Under the pieces are notes generated by a model. That model had not been told where the DNA came from, did not search any database, and saw only the letters and a list, made by a program, of their open reading frames with translations. The position numbers and the translations under genes were made by a program. A stretch of DNA of 64,000 bases from Penicillus capitatus (lineage: Eukaryota; Chlorophyta). This document shows positions 1 through 10,323 of the stretch, in pieces. Position 1 is the first letter of the stretch. Each line of letters starts with the position of its first letter. The stretch spans positions 124,001 through 188,000 of the forward strand of contig OZ287705.1 of assembly GCA_965649825.1 (NCBI GenBank). The letters are read 5' to 3'.

Positions 1-424
1 CCGTGGCGTCGTCGACGTTCGAACAGGACGATCCGCCGATGTGCAAATCGCGATTGGGTGCGGCCGGAGGGTCACAGACGGAGTAAAGAATGCGTGAAGG
101 GACGCGCGACGCGCGACTGCCCGATGGCGGTCGGTCGCTCTTCGCAGCGTCGGAAGCCGGAGAGAAGTCGGTGTTTCTGACGAGCCGCGATAGGCACTTG
201 GGGAAGAGGAAGCCATCAAGACCGCAACCTGCAGCATGGACAGAACTGCTTTAATCTTGGTCTCTGCGGGCGTATGCAAACGTCGCGTCGGACGATGGCA
301 CCGCATGACAGTCAACTGTCGCCTATGACGCAATGTGAGCAACACGGTGCTCGCGCGTTTCATCCGTCTCGTTCCCGCGGCGTCGAGCTGCGCATCGTTG
401 ACGGCCCACCGACGTGGGGCCACA
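1..424. other. No gene recognised at left edge
   Basis: Short open frames exist but none has a recognisable motif, and none has a counterpart in the two paralogous blocks near 24 kb and 47 kb. Similarity to those blocks begins at about position 425. Confidence 0.5.
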
Positions 425-1010
425 ATTCCTTTCATAAGCTCTTTATTCTGAGCCTACTTCTTCGCGTAGGCTTGTGCTGTTTCCTAAAGTTACACATCTG
501 TCACATCACCAGTCACCATGTGAACATCCTGCTCACACAGAATACTCCTTGGAGGTAGCCGTTGGGCTGCTTCTGCTCTTCTAGGTCTCCTTCGCGGTTG
601 TTGCTCGTGCGCTTCACCCCCTCCATCTCCACGTTTAGCCGCTATCTCAGCTTTTTGGCCTTCCTTCGCGAACGGTCCACTTTCTTTTGCAGTCTGCTCC
701 CTTCGCACGCGATCTCCGCTTCGTCGATCTTCATCTTCAGAGAGGAACTCGCGCGCTAGGTGTTGCGCTTGCGGGGGATGGATTCTGCTTCCTCGCGACC
801 TGGCTTCCATCGCCTCGATTCTCAGCTCCATCTGTGCGAGTTCTGCCGTCTGGCCATCGACCGTCTCCGACAGTTGCTCGTTCCGAGCGTTTAACACTTT
901 CATCTGTTGCTCAGCACCTGCGCTCATTTTCGTTCGAACCGCAGAAACGTCAGTAAGAAAACTGAAGGAGTAGTCAGCATCAGCTCGCCTTTGTACGTCA
1001 CATCTGACGG
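425..1010 (-). pseudogene. Coiled-coil part of a BRE1-like gene, decayed (copy 1)
   Basis: Minus-strand reading gives charged, heptad-like peptide stretches (for example EQLSETVDGQTAEL and AQMELRIEAMEAR) that recur in the copies at 25 kb and 48.7 kb. The frame changes several times and stops interrupt the downstream coiled-coil piece near 560-700. The RING-like C-terminus that follows this segment in copies 2 and 3 is not found here. The start lies head-to-head with the PPR gene, so some of this sequence may now serve only as its promoter region. Naming it BRE1-like rests on the better preserved copies. Confidence 0.4.
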
Positions 1011-1031
1011 AGGACGTAGGAAACGCCCACG

Positions 1032-2720
1032 ATGCGCCGCTCTGCGCGAAACTACGCCAGCGTCGGGCGTTGGCTCTTTCATTCGCGTTTCGTCGCCGTC
1101 GTTCCGACGCTCCCAGACACTGACGGCGTTCCCCCGGCCAGATCTGCCGTTTCACCGATCGGTTCTTTTTACCCTGCTTCCCGCAGATGCCCATCCCCCA
1201 TGCCAAAGAGCGTCGATGTCAAGACGGCGCTCTGCTGGACAGGCGCGACGCAACTCCGTTGGTTTCATGTCGTCTCAGAAAAGCAGCATCCAGAGATGGA
1301 CAATATCATGCCGGAGAAATACCGTCTGCTGAAACGAACATCGGATTACGTTCGTGAAATGCGACAGCTGATACGCGACCGCTCTTACTCTCGCATCCTG
1401 GATCTCTTCGAAGACATGAAGTCACGTAGTATCCCGTTCGACGTTGCGGTCTGTATGCTGGTCATAAAAGCCTATTTGCGGATGAACAATGTGGACATGG
1501 TGAAACGGGTGCTTGACGATATCATGGCGTCAAGGTTGAAGTTAGACAAGAGGGAGCTGTTTAATTCCATCATCCGCGATTGTGAAAACACTGGCGATGT
1601 TGACGCTGCTTTCAAGTTATATCGCCAAATGCAGAAGGACGATCGGATTTTACCCGATTCAGCTACATACCGTTCGCTGATCAACGTCTGCAGGAGGGGG
1701 AAAGACGTGAATCGTGCGAGAAAGGTATTTAATGAAATGGTCAAGAAAGTTGGAGCCAAAGTTGGTGGCTTCAATGCCATGATGGAGGTCTATGTCGAGA
1801 ATGTCGACAGTGACACTGGCGAGGCGTACCTGCGGGAATGCAAGTACCTTTTGTCATTGATAAAATCGAAGAAAATCCAACTCCATGCAGACACCTATCT
1901 GTATCTGGTCAAACTGTCTGGCAAATTGGGACGGTTGGACGAAGCGCTGGGTTACCTTAAGAAATCTGTCAGCAGTGATCTGGGGCCAAGTCTTGCCACG
2001 TTTGATTCCATCTTCCGATCGCTGGTGGATTTGGAGATGACAGAAGAGGAGCTTGAGACCCACCTTGTCTACTGTCTTGATCGCATGAAGGAGCTCAAGC
2101 TGAAACCGACTTTTGTCACGTTCAGAAGCATTATGCAGCTCTACGAGAAAAAAGGAGATGTGGGCAAGGCATTGGGATTTCTGGCGAAGCTGCCTCGAAA
2201 GCACATACATGACGCTGACAGTAACGGAGAGATCTTTGCTGCGCAGTTAGAGATTGTTGAGCGTCTGTGGGAGAATGGCACCTATTCTCAGGATGAAGCT
2301 CTGACGAAGCTATCTGAGACGGTGAAAACGATGAAGACGTTGCAGGTCTTGTTGTCGTACCGTGGCTACAGGACATGGCTTACCATGTGCCTCAAGGCAT
2401 CCGACGTGGAGCGTGCGCTTGAGTGCTATAATGATTATGTGACAGGGTTTCGTTGGCCATCTGCCGACATCACACAGTCCATGATTCGACTCGTATTGGA
2501 TCATGATCGTGTGGACGATGCCGTGCTGGTGCTGAAAAAGGCTGTGCAAAAGGATAAGAAGGTTACGAACAAAAAAGGCTTTTACGAGGCAGTATTGGCT
2601 TACTGTGATGCGAAAAATGACACGGAGAATGCGAAGAAGGTTTACGGATGCATGAAGGAAGAGAAAGTGAAACCAAATGAAGCGATTCAAGAACACTTGC
2701 GTGCTTTGAAGCTGATTTGA
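1032..2720 (+). CDS. P-class pentatricopeptide repeat protein (copy 1)
   Basis: Uninterrupted 562-residue frame starting at an ATG. The first 50 residues are rich in Arg, Ser and Ala with almost no acidic residues, as in an organelle-targeting presequence. From about residue 115 to the end there are tandem helical repeats of about 35 residues, for example AAFKLYRQMQKDD followed by DSATYRSLINVC, which is the PPR pattern. No E, DYW or SMR tail is visible. PPR proteins of this class bind organelle RNA and act in its processing, stability or translation. Two paralogues of nearly equal length lie at 25654 and 49137. Copy 1 is the most divergent of the three in its N-terminal repeats. The gene has no intron. 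Target RNA and organelle cannot be read from the sequence. Confidence 0.9.
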   Translation: MRRSARNYASVGRWLFHSRFVAVVPTLPDTDGVPPARSAVSPIGSFYPASRRCPSPMPKSVDVKTALCWTGATQLRWFHVVSEKQHPEMDNIMPEKYRLLKRTSDYVREMRQLIRDRSYSRILDLFEDMKSRSIPFDVAVCMLVIKAYLRMNNVDMVKRVLDDIMASRLKLDKRELFNSIIRDCENTGDVDAAFKLYRQMQKDDRILPDSATYRSLINVCRRGKDVNRARKVFNEMVKKVGAKVGGFNAMMEVYVENVDSDTGEAYLRECKYLLSLIKSKKIQLHADTYLYLVKLSGKLGRLDEALGYLKKSVSSDLGPSLATFDSIFRSLVDLEMTEEELETHLVYCLDRMKELKLKPTFVTFRSIMQLYEKKGDVGKALGFLAKLPRKHIHDADSNGEIFAAQLEIVERLWENGTYSQDEALTKLSETVKTMKTLQVLLSYRGYRTWLTMCLKASDVERALECYNDYVTGFRWPSADITQSMIRLVLDHDRVDDAVLVLKKAVQKDKKVTNKKGFYEAVLAYCDAKNDTENAKKVYGCMKEEKVKPNEAIQEHLRALKLI

Positions 2721-2879
2721 GATGTTCTATTTTGGCCGATGTTAGGAAAGAGTGACATTTTAATGCAGAAGAACGTTGGGGTATGTTACAAGCATCTGTT
2801 ACAGTATCGCGTAGACGATAGACAGGAGATACATATGTAGGCAGGCACTTAACTGTCTAGAAGAGGACTAAGGCCATTC

Positions 2880-3620
2880 GAAAGAACACATTTAGATTCT
2901 ACTTGTATCTGGACGGAAGACCGTCTGTCGTCGTGAAGACGATCGATTACTGGGAAATTCTCCAGTTGTTTGCAAAGATGGGTAAATCTGCGCTACAGAA
3001 ACCGGAAAGGAGAGATCCATGGCTCGGCGACTTTCTTAAAGCCCTGCAAGGAGATGAACCAAAAATGGTATAATGAGGAACAGCTGCGAAGAATCAATCA
3101 TCTGCAGTCGTGAGCTATAAAACTTCGGTGTCGGATGCGCGATTGCTGAAGACGTAAACTACGAAAACGCTCCGCATGAATTCGGCGGGCAGTCGAAACA
3201 GGCACTTCATGCAAACAATCATCGACGTCGGTACAGAAAACAGGAATATGCAAGTGCCGTGGTGAACACTGCGCTTCTCGAAGAGAACGAGAGGTCCGAG
3301 ATGCAACACGAAAACCGACGGAAGAGGGTTCTGTCCGTCGATGGTCGGTAAAACCCCTTTACTCGCCATCTGCCCTCCGTCTACACTGCACTTTGAGACA
3401 GATTCCTTGTAAAACCTTGGGTCAATACATAAATACAGAGTGGTTTATGGAAAGTGATCGCTTGACGGGGCATCCCATTTGCTACAGATTCTATTCGGCG
3501 ACATCTTCAAGATTGGAGACCGCCATTAAATGTACAATACCTTGAAAGACAGCAACGTCATCTGCAAATGAACAATCCAGTGGCGTGTGATCCCTAACGA
3601 CTTCCAGTAATCTGTAGATA
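2880..3620 (+). pseudogene. Relic of pseudokinase N-lobe exons
   Basis: The DNA aligns by eye with the 5' half of the genes at 27922 and 30346. Shared landmarks are the segment around CGGCGACTT...AAGGCTCTGCA upstream, the AGGAATA...GTGGTAAACACTGCG stretch of exon 2, the ATTCCTTGT start of exon 3, and the TTGAAAGACAGCAACG end of exon 3. The reading frame is broken by several stops (for example shortly after the exon 3 start) and no kinase C-lobe follows. It sits in the same place relative to the PPR gene as the intact copies do in block 2. Confidence 0.6.
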
Positions 3621-3649
3621 TATAAACGAATTACAAGCACGATGCCGAA

Positions 3650-5357
3650 CGCCGCATCTTTAACGGAAGGCGCATGAATTCTCTCCCCTTCTAGACTATT
3701 GGAATCTCTTTCACTGTCCTGCGTTGCTTTCTTCTTTCGAGACGATTGCATGGATGAACTTGTGCAGCCTGAGAGGGCTTTAAGGATATTCAGGTCACTT
3801 TACAGTAGTGACAGGCAGGAAGACCCAACGCGTTAAGCAATCCGCTAGGCGACCGAACCTTGGTACATGTATCGACTCTGACAAATCTCTGTCCGTTAGG
3901 TCAAAGCGGGGAGAGACCGAATTGAGCCTTTGCGATGGCGTCTGTATTTGATCAAAGAAAGCGACGGCGCTGAGGGAGCCGTTGATGCTCGACGGAACTA
4001 CATCAAGCGAAAACAGGTCGGCATCTGGCGCCTTTGCCACGGCCGATGTGATCTTGTCGATTAAGTTTGCAGCCGGGGATCGAGGAGAGATCGATACGGA
4101 GACGAAAACACTCGCCACGTCGCAGTATGTAGACAGGGCCATCTTGGAGGAGCGTTCAGAAGCAAAGTGAAGCAAACGGTCTGTTAGACAAACGCATCGG
4201 TCTCTTTGGACGATGGATGAATGTACAATCATTGCGCCGATCATGCCAATCGAGATACAGTCGATGGATTGCAATAGAGTTTGCAGATGTGACGGTGGAC
4301 GGAATCCCGATTACATTTCGCATCACAGATCACTTCATTTTCATTTGACACGTATTCTATTCCTGTCCGTTCCGTTCCAGATCAGTTACAATCAAACAAA
4401 CACTTCTAGTAGGATATGTGTTGTTGTTCACAATTAATCTACACTTTTCTGGTGACAAATAGGCACTTATGGGGTGCTCACTGGGGTTACGTCTATCAAG
4501 AGATTGTGATTGTCTAATCGAGTCGAATCCGTTCGTCCGTCTGGCAAAAATCGGACAGACCCCGAAGTGGGAAGAGCAAGCAGATTTCGATGACCTTGTT
4601 AGTGTTGCGGAGAAACAATGAGAAATCAATACTTGGCACTTCCGGCTTTATTCTTTTCAAAAACGGGCAACAATCGTCGCATTCCGTTCGCTGTGCCGCA
4701 AAAGCTGAGTCGAGCTCTCTTTCTTCGGACATCAATAGATGATGCTCCCTCTTGGCCTCTTGATCGATGAAAACGAGGCTCATCGAGAGCATTTATGCGG
4801 GAGCGGATCAGGCAGAGGTGTTGTACTCCGTCTGATTCTCGAACATTCGGACCATTCGGTGAAATCGCAGGCGATTGTCGGAACGGATGATTTTGCCGTA
4901 GATGAGTCGATAGAGATCGACTTCTCTTCGAAACGGGTGACCCAAAAAATGCGAATTTGTACAGTCAGTTTTACGTACTTTTGATCGACGAGGCCGAAGT
5001 GCGGCGAGCCGATCATATGGCGACGTACCGACTCGAGGACGACGATGCGTTGGTAGGCATCCGTCACCGATCGGAAGATTCTGTCCACCAGTGTTCCATT
5101 CGCCGTTTGTCTGGTGCTTGGATCAAGACAGAGGACGACCTGGACGAACAGCAGACACTGCTCATCGTCGCTGAAGGCCGATCTCCCCCTGCGGTCGGCA
5201 GAGAGCCAGCGACGCAGGCGCCTTCCTGGTCAGGAGACTGGTCTGCCAGTCTCGACCGTATGTGCTCGCGGAGCTTGGCGGGGTCGAAGACTCGAAAGCC
5301 TGGAGAGGAGCGACGTGAGTCGGCGTGAGGGGACGGGGATGATGGTGCACTCACAGG
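3650..5357. repeat. Duplicate of 32790-34880
   Basis: Near-identical stretches run from about 3650 to 5010 and match 32790-34085; then about 450 bp of the other copy is missing, and similarity resumes to 5357. Between 3795 and 4430 a minus-strand frame of about 70 codons is preserved in both copies but is frameshifted beyond that in the second. I treat it as non-coding or decayed. The segment 4790-5357 is the 3' part of a pseudokinase gene. Confidence 0.7.
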
Positions 5358-5362
5358 TTTAC

Positions 5363-5377
5363 ATAGCAGCGGGGGAT
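5363..5377. repeat. 15-bp target-site duplication, left copy
   Basis: ATAGCAGCGGGGGAT is repeated exactly at 7000-7014. It flanks the inserted element and belongs to the interrupted pseudokinase gene. Confidence 0.75.
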
Positions 5378-6999
5378 CTTTTCCGTACGACACCTTCGTT
5401 TTGCCGCCTTTAAAAACTTGCTGAACGACGGTGTCCGAACGCACGTTTCGCGAACGATGCAGCCCTCAGGCTCCTCGTCCGGAGGTCCTGACACCGCCCC
5501 CGACCCGGTGCGCACGGCGGTGGCGCAGGCCGCAAACACGGTCCGGTACCGGCGCGATTTGCGCCAGTCCCCTGGGGTACTCGAAGCCATGAGCAAGAAG
5601 GAGCTCATACTCGTAAACACCGCCCTCCAAGCCTGCCCAACGCACATCGCAGCGACCGTGGACCCAGCCACACTCATCGAGAAGATCCGCGCCTATCTGT
5701 CGGCGCACGAAACGAAAGACACTGCCCAGCTACTTTTAGTGAACAGACTCGAGAACGTACGCACTCAGCTCCTCTTGTCGTCGGAAGCCCCAGATCTGCC
5801 CAACGTGGAATCGCCAGCCAACACGTCGTCTCTCTGTCGCTCAAGACACTCGGTGCCGCCGAGCGCATTCCTCAGAGCTCTCTCTGATGACATCCGCTCG
5901 GCCATGGGTTTTATAGAGACAGCCGTCAGGACCTTCGTTCCCAAAGAACACCCGCAACACGAGATTGTCTCCCAGTCTATTTCCAAGATACACGAGGTAC
6001 ACACCTGCATGCTATTTTACCAGAGCATCACGGATTGGTCACCGCCCGCCGCCCACACCACGCTCCCCGCTCCGGCAGACAGAAACCAAGCTGCAACAGA
6101 ATCCGGAAGCGCTGCTCCCAGATCGTACCGGGAGGCCGCCCGAAAGGTCCTGCCCACGAAGTCTCCAGCACAGCAGCAACGGAACGCCCAGGCCAGAGAG
6201 CTCAGGAAGAAAACTCAGGAGCTCAAAGCCCAGATCAGATGCGATGAGCGCAGCTTCCAGCTGTGCCCAGTGAAGCTGAAGGGAGATCGCCCGTCTTTCC
6301 GTCAGCTCGGAATCAGCCTGGAGCGAAAGCTCCAGATCAGGAATCTCAAGAATTACGTCGAAGACATCAGAACAGATCATGGAGGCCGCTACTACGTGCA
6401 AATCCGTGCAGATCTACGCGAGTCCTTCGAGAAATCGTTGGATCACTGCCTAGAATGCGCAGGAGATGCCTGGGACCTCGAACTGCCGGATATCGGCACG
6501 TTCACAGTAAACAATCCGTACCTCTCGCCGACTAAAGACAAAGTCCCCGTGGTCATCAGCAATGTCGATCTGGACATAGACCCGGAAGACGCAATAGCAG
6601 CAATCGCCGACCAGAATGCTTCCCGCTGGCAGATCTCTGCGCCCGAACTCGAAGAAAAGCACCTGGCAGCTCCACACAGAATGAACCGCCGCAAACGTGA
6701 CGCGGCCGGACAGTCCCTCCCGGAATGGACACCCAGCAGGAACCTGAAGGTCTTCGTGTCGAAGACTCTATTCGAGCAACTGAAAGACCCCAAGTCTGCG
6801 TTCGCCACGCTAGACTACATGGTGTTACCTATCCGCGCGTTTACACGGCCTCCCAGTTCCTCTCGAGGAATTCCCTGATCTATATTCCATTACATGCATG
6901 CTTCTGTCTGGTTCTCGCTCGGCATAGCCTAACATTTGTCTCAGCCCTCTCCTCTGATGTTTAACTTGAAAAGGGGATGTAAGAAGTGCCAATTTTATT
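5378..6999 (+). mobile_element. Gag-only non-LTR-type retroposon insertion
   Basis: A 1622-bp insertion inside a pseudokinase gene, bounded by an exact 15-bp direct repeat. That length fits target-primed reverse transcription better than LTR or DNA-transposon insertion. It holds one long plus-strand gene (5457-6878) and ends in an A/T-rich stretch (AATTTTATT). There are no LTRs, no terminal inverted repeats and no reverse transcriptase. A gag-like gene without polymerase recalls HAL1-type derivatives of LINEs, so mobility would depend on another element. Confidence 0.6.
5457..6878 (+). CDS. LINE ORF1/gag-like protein
   Basis: A 473-residue frame from the first ATG; the frame is open 13 codons further upstream but without an ATG. 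The N-terminal third is Ser/Pro/Ala-rich. Residues about 60-210 are mainly helical, residues 225-275 are basic and Gln-rich, and the C-terminal 170 residues are mixed alpha/beta, with segments such as VPVVISNVDLDIDPEDAI and RNLKVFVSKTLFEQL. These resemble the RRM-like nucleic-acid binding region of LINE ORF1 proteins. No CCHC zinc knuckle is seen. The gene fills its mobile element, with no reverse transcriptase after it. The family assignment rests on style and context rather than a diagnostic motif. Confidence 0.5.
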   Translation: MQPSGSSSGGPDTAPDPVRTAVAQAANTVRYRRDLRQSPGVLEAMSKKELILVNTALQACPTHIAATVDPATLIEKIRAYLSAHETKDTAQLLLVNRLENVRTQLLLSSEAPDLPNVESPANTSSLCRSRHSVPPSAFLRALSDDIRSAMGFIETAVRTFVPKEHPQHEIVSQSISKIHEVHTCMLFYQSITDWSPPAAHTTLPAPADRNQAATESGSAAPRSYREAARKVLPTKSPAQQQRNAQARELRKKTQELKAQIRCDERSFQLCPVKLKGDRPSFRQLGISLERKLQIRNLKNYVEDIRTDHGGRYYVQIRADLRESFEKSLDHCLECAGDAWDLELPDIGTFTVNNPYLSPTKDKVPVVISNVDLDIDPEDAIAAIADQNASRWQISAPELEEKHLAAPHRMNRRKRDAAGQSLPEWTPSRNLKVFVSKTLFEQLKDPKSAFATLDYMVLPIRAFTRPPSSSRGIP

Positions 7000-7014
7000 A
7001 TAGCAGCGGGGGAT
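7000..7014. repeat. 15-bp target-site duplication, right copy
   Basis: Exact repeat of 5363-5377. Confidence 0.75.
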
Positions 7015-7792
7015 GTCACCGGTCTGCATGTCTGTCGACGGAGCGAGTTTGATCGGCGTCCTCGATCGTCTCTTTGCATGACTGAACTCTGGAGATGCGT
7101 ATCTGCCCGGTTCGTGCTGTGCGGCTGCCCGGCCATCTCGCGATGCGTGCTTGAGATCGACCAGTTTCCAGGAACACTCGGCAACGAACCACAGAAGATG
7201 GTATGGATCGAGATTGCCATGAGTGATTCCTCTGGAGTGGATGTGATCGAGCGCCTCGAGCACCTGGAGAAACAATCGGCGTCGACGGCATTCTCGAAAG
7301 AGGAGACAGACGTTACCGAATTGAGAATGGCCTTCTGATCGATGGGCGACATCTGCCCGTTCGCGATTCTCTCTGCGAGTCTGCAGTCGCCTCTCTCCAG
7401 GACGAGACATGGAGGGAAGCCGTAGATGCCTTCAATAATTTCCATCAATCCAATCGAAGATCGAGCGTTCAGCACGAGAAATGTGGGGAGTGGGTTTTGC
7501 CTATATATGTGCGAGTTTCCTGAGTCTGAGGCGCTGTAGATTTCCACAGCGTTTTCAGAATTTGCCGAATCGTGCAAAAAAACCCAGAGCTTTGGCAATG
7601 CAGATGTGTTAGACACAAATTGCAAACGATTGTTAAAAGGAACTTGGGCTGCTAACTGCGTAATCGACTAAAAGAGTATGAAAAAAAACTATCTAGAGTG
7701 CAACTCAAGTAGAGTAAAACAGTCGCTACTTAGTTACTTACTCCCTCCGTTTCTTTCTTTATCATTCACTTCAGAGGGAGTATGGAATACTG

Positions 7793-10040
7793 TTATTGAG
7801 TGAATTGGTAAAAGAATTTGAAGCGAAGTGCAAAATGCACGATGGCCGTGTTACGGTGCGGAACAGTCAACGTCACATAAACATGGACCATAGATTCGCG
7901 ACAATAAGTAAGGCCACCAAAACCAGATGAAGAAGCAATTGTGTTCTGCGCAATGACATCCTTAAACATGCAGGATTCGAATAGGCAAACGGCATCCAAT
8001 GTACCACAATTTGTTTGGCGAACCTGTTGCATCTTCAGGTCGACAAATTCGTTGTTTGGCAGTCGCAGACGAATGCAATGAACTCCTTTGTACGACAGAC
8101 TCGCATCGTTGACTGCTTTGATGCGTAGACGAAGCAGAACATCATCTTCTTCGAAGCAGAAAATGCTAACGGGATTGTCAGGCAGGTAGGCATCGTAGAA
8201 GCTAAGCATCTCTTGTGTTTCTCTCTCATGTAGAGGCGTCGATGAGTCACTCGCGTCCAAAAGGCGCTCCGCCCACAGAAAGAAAGAAGTCTGTCCGTTC
8301 TCGGATGGTTGCAAGGAGTCGTGTGACTCCTTGTTGGTGTCCGAGACCAACTACACAGAGACAGTTTTCTGGAAGGCGAGAGAAGGCGGAGCAACACACC
8401 GAGTCTAGGGCACATCTGTTTCGCGGTGACCTGAAATCGTCGCTCTGCAGAACCTGATTATCCTCGTTTGTGTACGGCAATCGAAACTGCACACGAATGC
8501 CACGTCACACATCATCGAAAACTTACCAGAATCAAACCTGATGGACAGCGTTAACTGCGAACGACGGATAATCGACTGTATTATTCAGCCAAAAGCCACA
8601 TCTCGAAACGCGCTGAAGAAGCAGTCCGTGACAGACGAGTGGTGACTCCTCCTCCTCCTCTTCTTTGCGAAGGCTTTCGAGTTTGTCATCCAGCGTTTTG
8701 TTTTCGAACCAGGAGCGGATCGTTTGCCGAAGATGGGGCTTTTTAGACGAAGTCAACATCTCCAGTACTGGCTTCATAAATTCACAGAATTCGCCGAGCT
8801 GATAGATCTTGGATGCTGCATCGAGCAATCCTTCGAATACTTCTGGATCCGCATCCCAGCTTTCCCGCAAAGCATGACACGCAGCGAGGTGGTGGAATTC
8901 GAACATGGCTTCCCTGCGCACTTTGTCGGATTCTGCCTGCGTTGCAACGGAAACCAGTTCGTTTACGACTCCGTATCTCACAGCATTCCGTTCTTCCCTG
9001 TTACGTATGCAGTTCATCTGGTACTCCAGAATCTGTTTGAGGCTCCTCTGGAATAATTCGAACTTCTCTGAGTCTGTCAGACAGAGAGTGGTAGTGAAAC
9101 TTAAGGTCTGAAGCCAATCGAACCAGAGCTTCCTCCGAAGCTTGCTATCAGCACAGGCAGCCTTCAACCGTCGAAGCCCTTCACTGACCGCAGTCGTGTC
9201 GATTTGACAAACGCCGCGATACAAATCAAGCACACCAGCAGTACCCAACGCCGCCCGCTGCATGGTGTCAAACAGTGCCGAGGGCTCATTCCCTTCCGTG
9301 AAGCGATGAATGCTCTGCTCGATAAGTATCCCGTGGAAACGGTACGGATAGTAAGGCGCATCTCTAAAGATCTCCAATCCACAGAGCAGACCGTCTCGAA
9401 GCTTCTTCAGGCGATTGCATGTTGGCAATACAGGAGTAATTCTGTGAACGAGTGTGCATATCCGATTCAGGGCGATAAGAAAAGAATGATTATGCTTGAA
9501 TGTTTGCCTGATCGGTACGATACAACCACGAAGATTGTGGATCAGTTTGTCTGCCAGACGTAGCAAATTCGTTGGGTCGTCTTTAAAAACAGCGACACCC
9601 GAAGACACCAGAGCATGTGAGAATGCTTTGGCGATAGGCTCTGTCGACCGTGTATCATCGGTCATGGCTTCGCCCAACGTAGTCACAACGCGCAGCACTA
9701 ACTTCCTGTCGCGCGGACAGCGCACTTTGATATTCGCCAGACGTGCGAGCTCCTCGGCGACTTCTACTTTTGCGTCCAAATCCAACTTGCCGAAAACGGC
9801 AACGTGCGACAAAAACCACTGTCCAAGCACTTCTCTTTCTCTCGCGTTAGCGGTATTGTTGTAGATTCGGACCAGACGGTCCGTACAGCAGATTCGTCGT
9901 TCCGTCGACAGTAGTTGAGGACTTGTTAGACTTAATCGGCGTGCTGACGGTAATGATATGGTGCTTAGCATGCCTCCGCCCTGCACCCGACGCGGGCAGC
10001 AGTATCCGTTGTTATGCCGGCTGTAATTATTCCTCTGCAT
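7793..10040 (-). CDS. Helical protein fused to the pseudokinase-family C-terminal domain
   Basis: Proposed exons are 10040-8538, 8486-8400 and 8350-7793, joined by 51-nt and 49-nt GT-AG introns, giving 715 residues; all phases agree. Residues 1-500 are almost entirely amphipathic helices without a family I recognise, loosely like an alpha-solenoid. The last 150 residues (start FYDAYLPDNPVSIF, then alternating short beta-like segments) match the C-terminal domain of the neighbouring pseudokinases (FYDDYLPEHPVHIL in the gene at 33885). The first intron uses donor GTTTGA and is the weakest part of the model: without it the first exon ends at a TGA soon after codon 500, and the tail would be a separate gene. 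No signal peptide or membrane segment is visible. Role unknown. Confidence 0.55.
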
Positions 10041-10323
10041 CTCTTCATAAAAAACGATTTCAGCGTGACATAAGTCGAAAAGAAAGCTGAATTACTTTAA
10101 GTCGAGCGCGGACGCCGTGAAGAAAGACTGTGTCGCTTTCTTTTTCGCCCTTTAATTCACCATGCTGACGTATGCGGCTTCCACTATGGCGACATGCGCA
10201 ACCGCAACGTCACATCATCGCATCAGAAGTAGCGGCGGATGTAACGCGATTCGATGAAAGATGAAAGAAGAGTTTGCTCGCGAGCTAAAGGAAGCCGAAC
10301 CGTAGTGTTGACACTTTCTTTGT
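10041..10323. other. Upstream region between divergent genes
   Basis: Nothing recognised. It separates the divergently oriented genes at 7793-10040 (minus) and 10324 (plus) and may hold their promoters. Confidence 0.3.

Larger units (their letters stand above)
425..3620 (+). repeat. Segmental duplication, block copy 1
   Basis: The order is a BRE1-like coiled-coil remnant on the minus strand, a PPR gene on the plus strand, then pseudokinase N-lobe sequence on the plus strand. The same order and orientation recurs at about 23800-28340 and 47260-51300. Shared non-coding stretches include the region just upstream of each PPR start and, in copies 1 and 2, the first 150 bases after the PPR stop. 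Copy 1 is the shortest at its left end, because the RING-like part of the BRE1-like gene is absent. Confidence 0.8.
4790..7625 (-). pseudogene. Broken pseudokinase gene, interrupted by a retroposon
   Basis: The right part (7015-7625) encodes the GIYGFPPCLVLERGD segment, an intact 53-nt intron, and HGNLDPYHLLW through SPEFSHAKRR; it is closest to the gene at 38552. The left part (4790-5357) encodes the C-lobe end and part of the C-terminal domain and is closest to the gene at 33885. Between them lies a 1.6-kb insertion flanked by a 15-bp direct repeat. Other damage: the N-lobe is missing beyond 7625, about 450 bp is deleted near 5010, and an A-run near 4950 is one base shorter than in the intact paralogue, which shifts the frame. 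The catalytic HRD Asp is already Asn, as in the rest of the family. No functional product is expected. Confidence 0.75.

Noticed and set aside
490-1206. 238-codon minus-strand frame overlapping the PPR 5' end
   Set aside because: Its N-terminal part is antisense to the PPR start, and its C-terminal part does not keep the coiled-coil frame seen in the other copies.
5340-5444. GCAGCGGGGGAT repeats as terminal repeats of a DNA transposon
   Set aside because: They are direct, exact and 15 bp long, and fit a target-site duplication; no inverted repeats or transposase were seen.
8530-8545. TGA after codon 500 read as selenocysteine
   Set aside because: A 51-nt GT-AG intron removing the TGA explains continuity, and the alternative of simple termination is also open; nothing suggests recoding.
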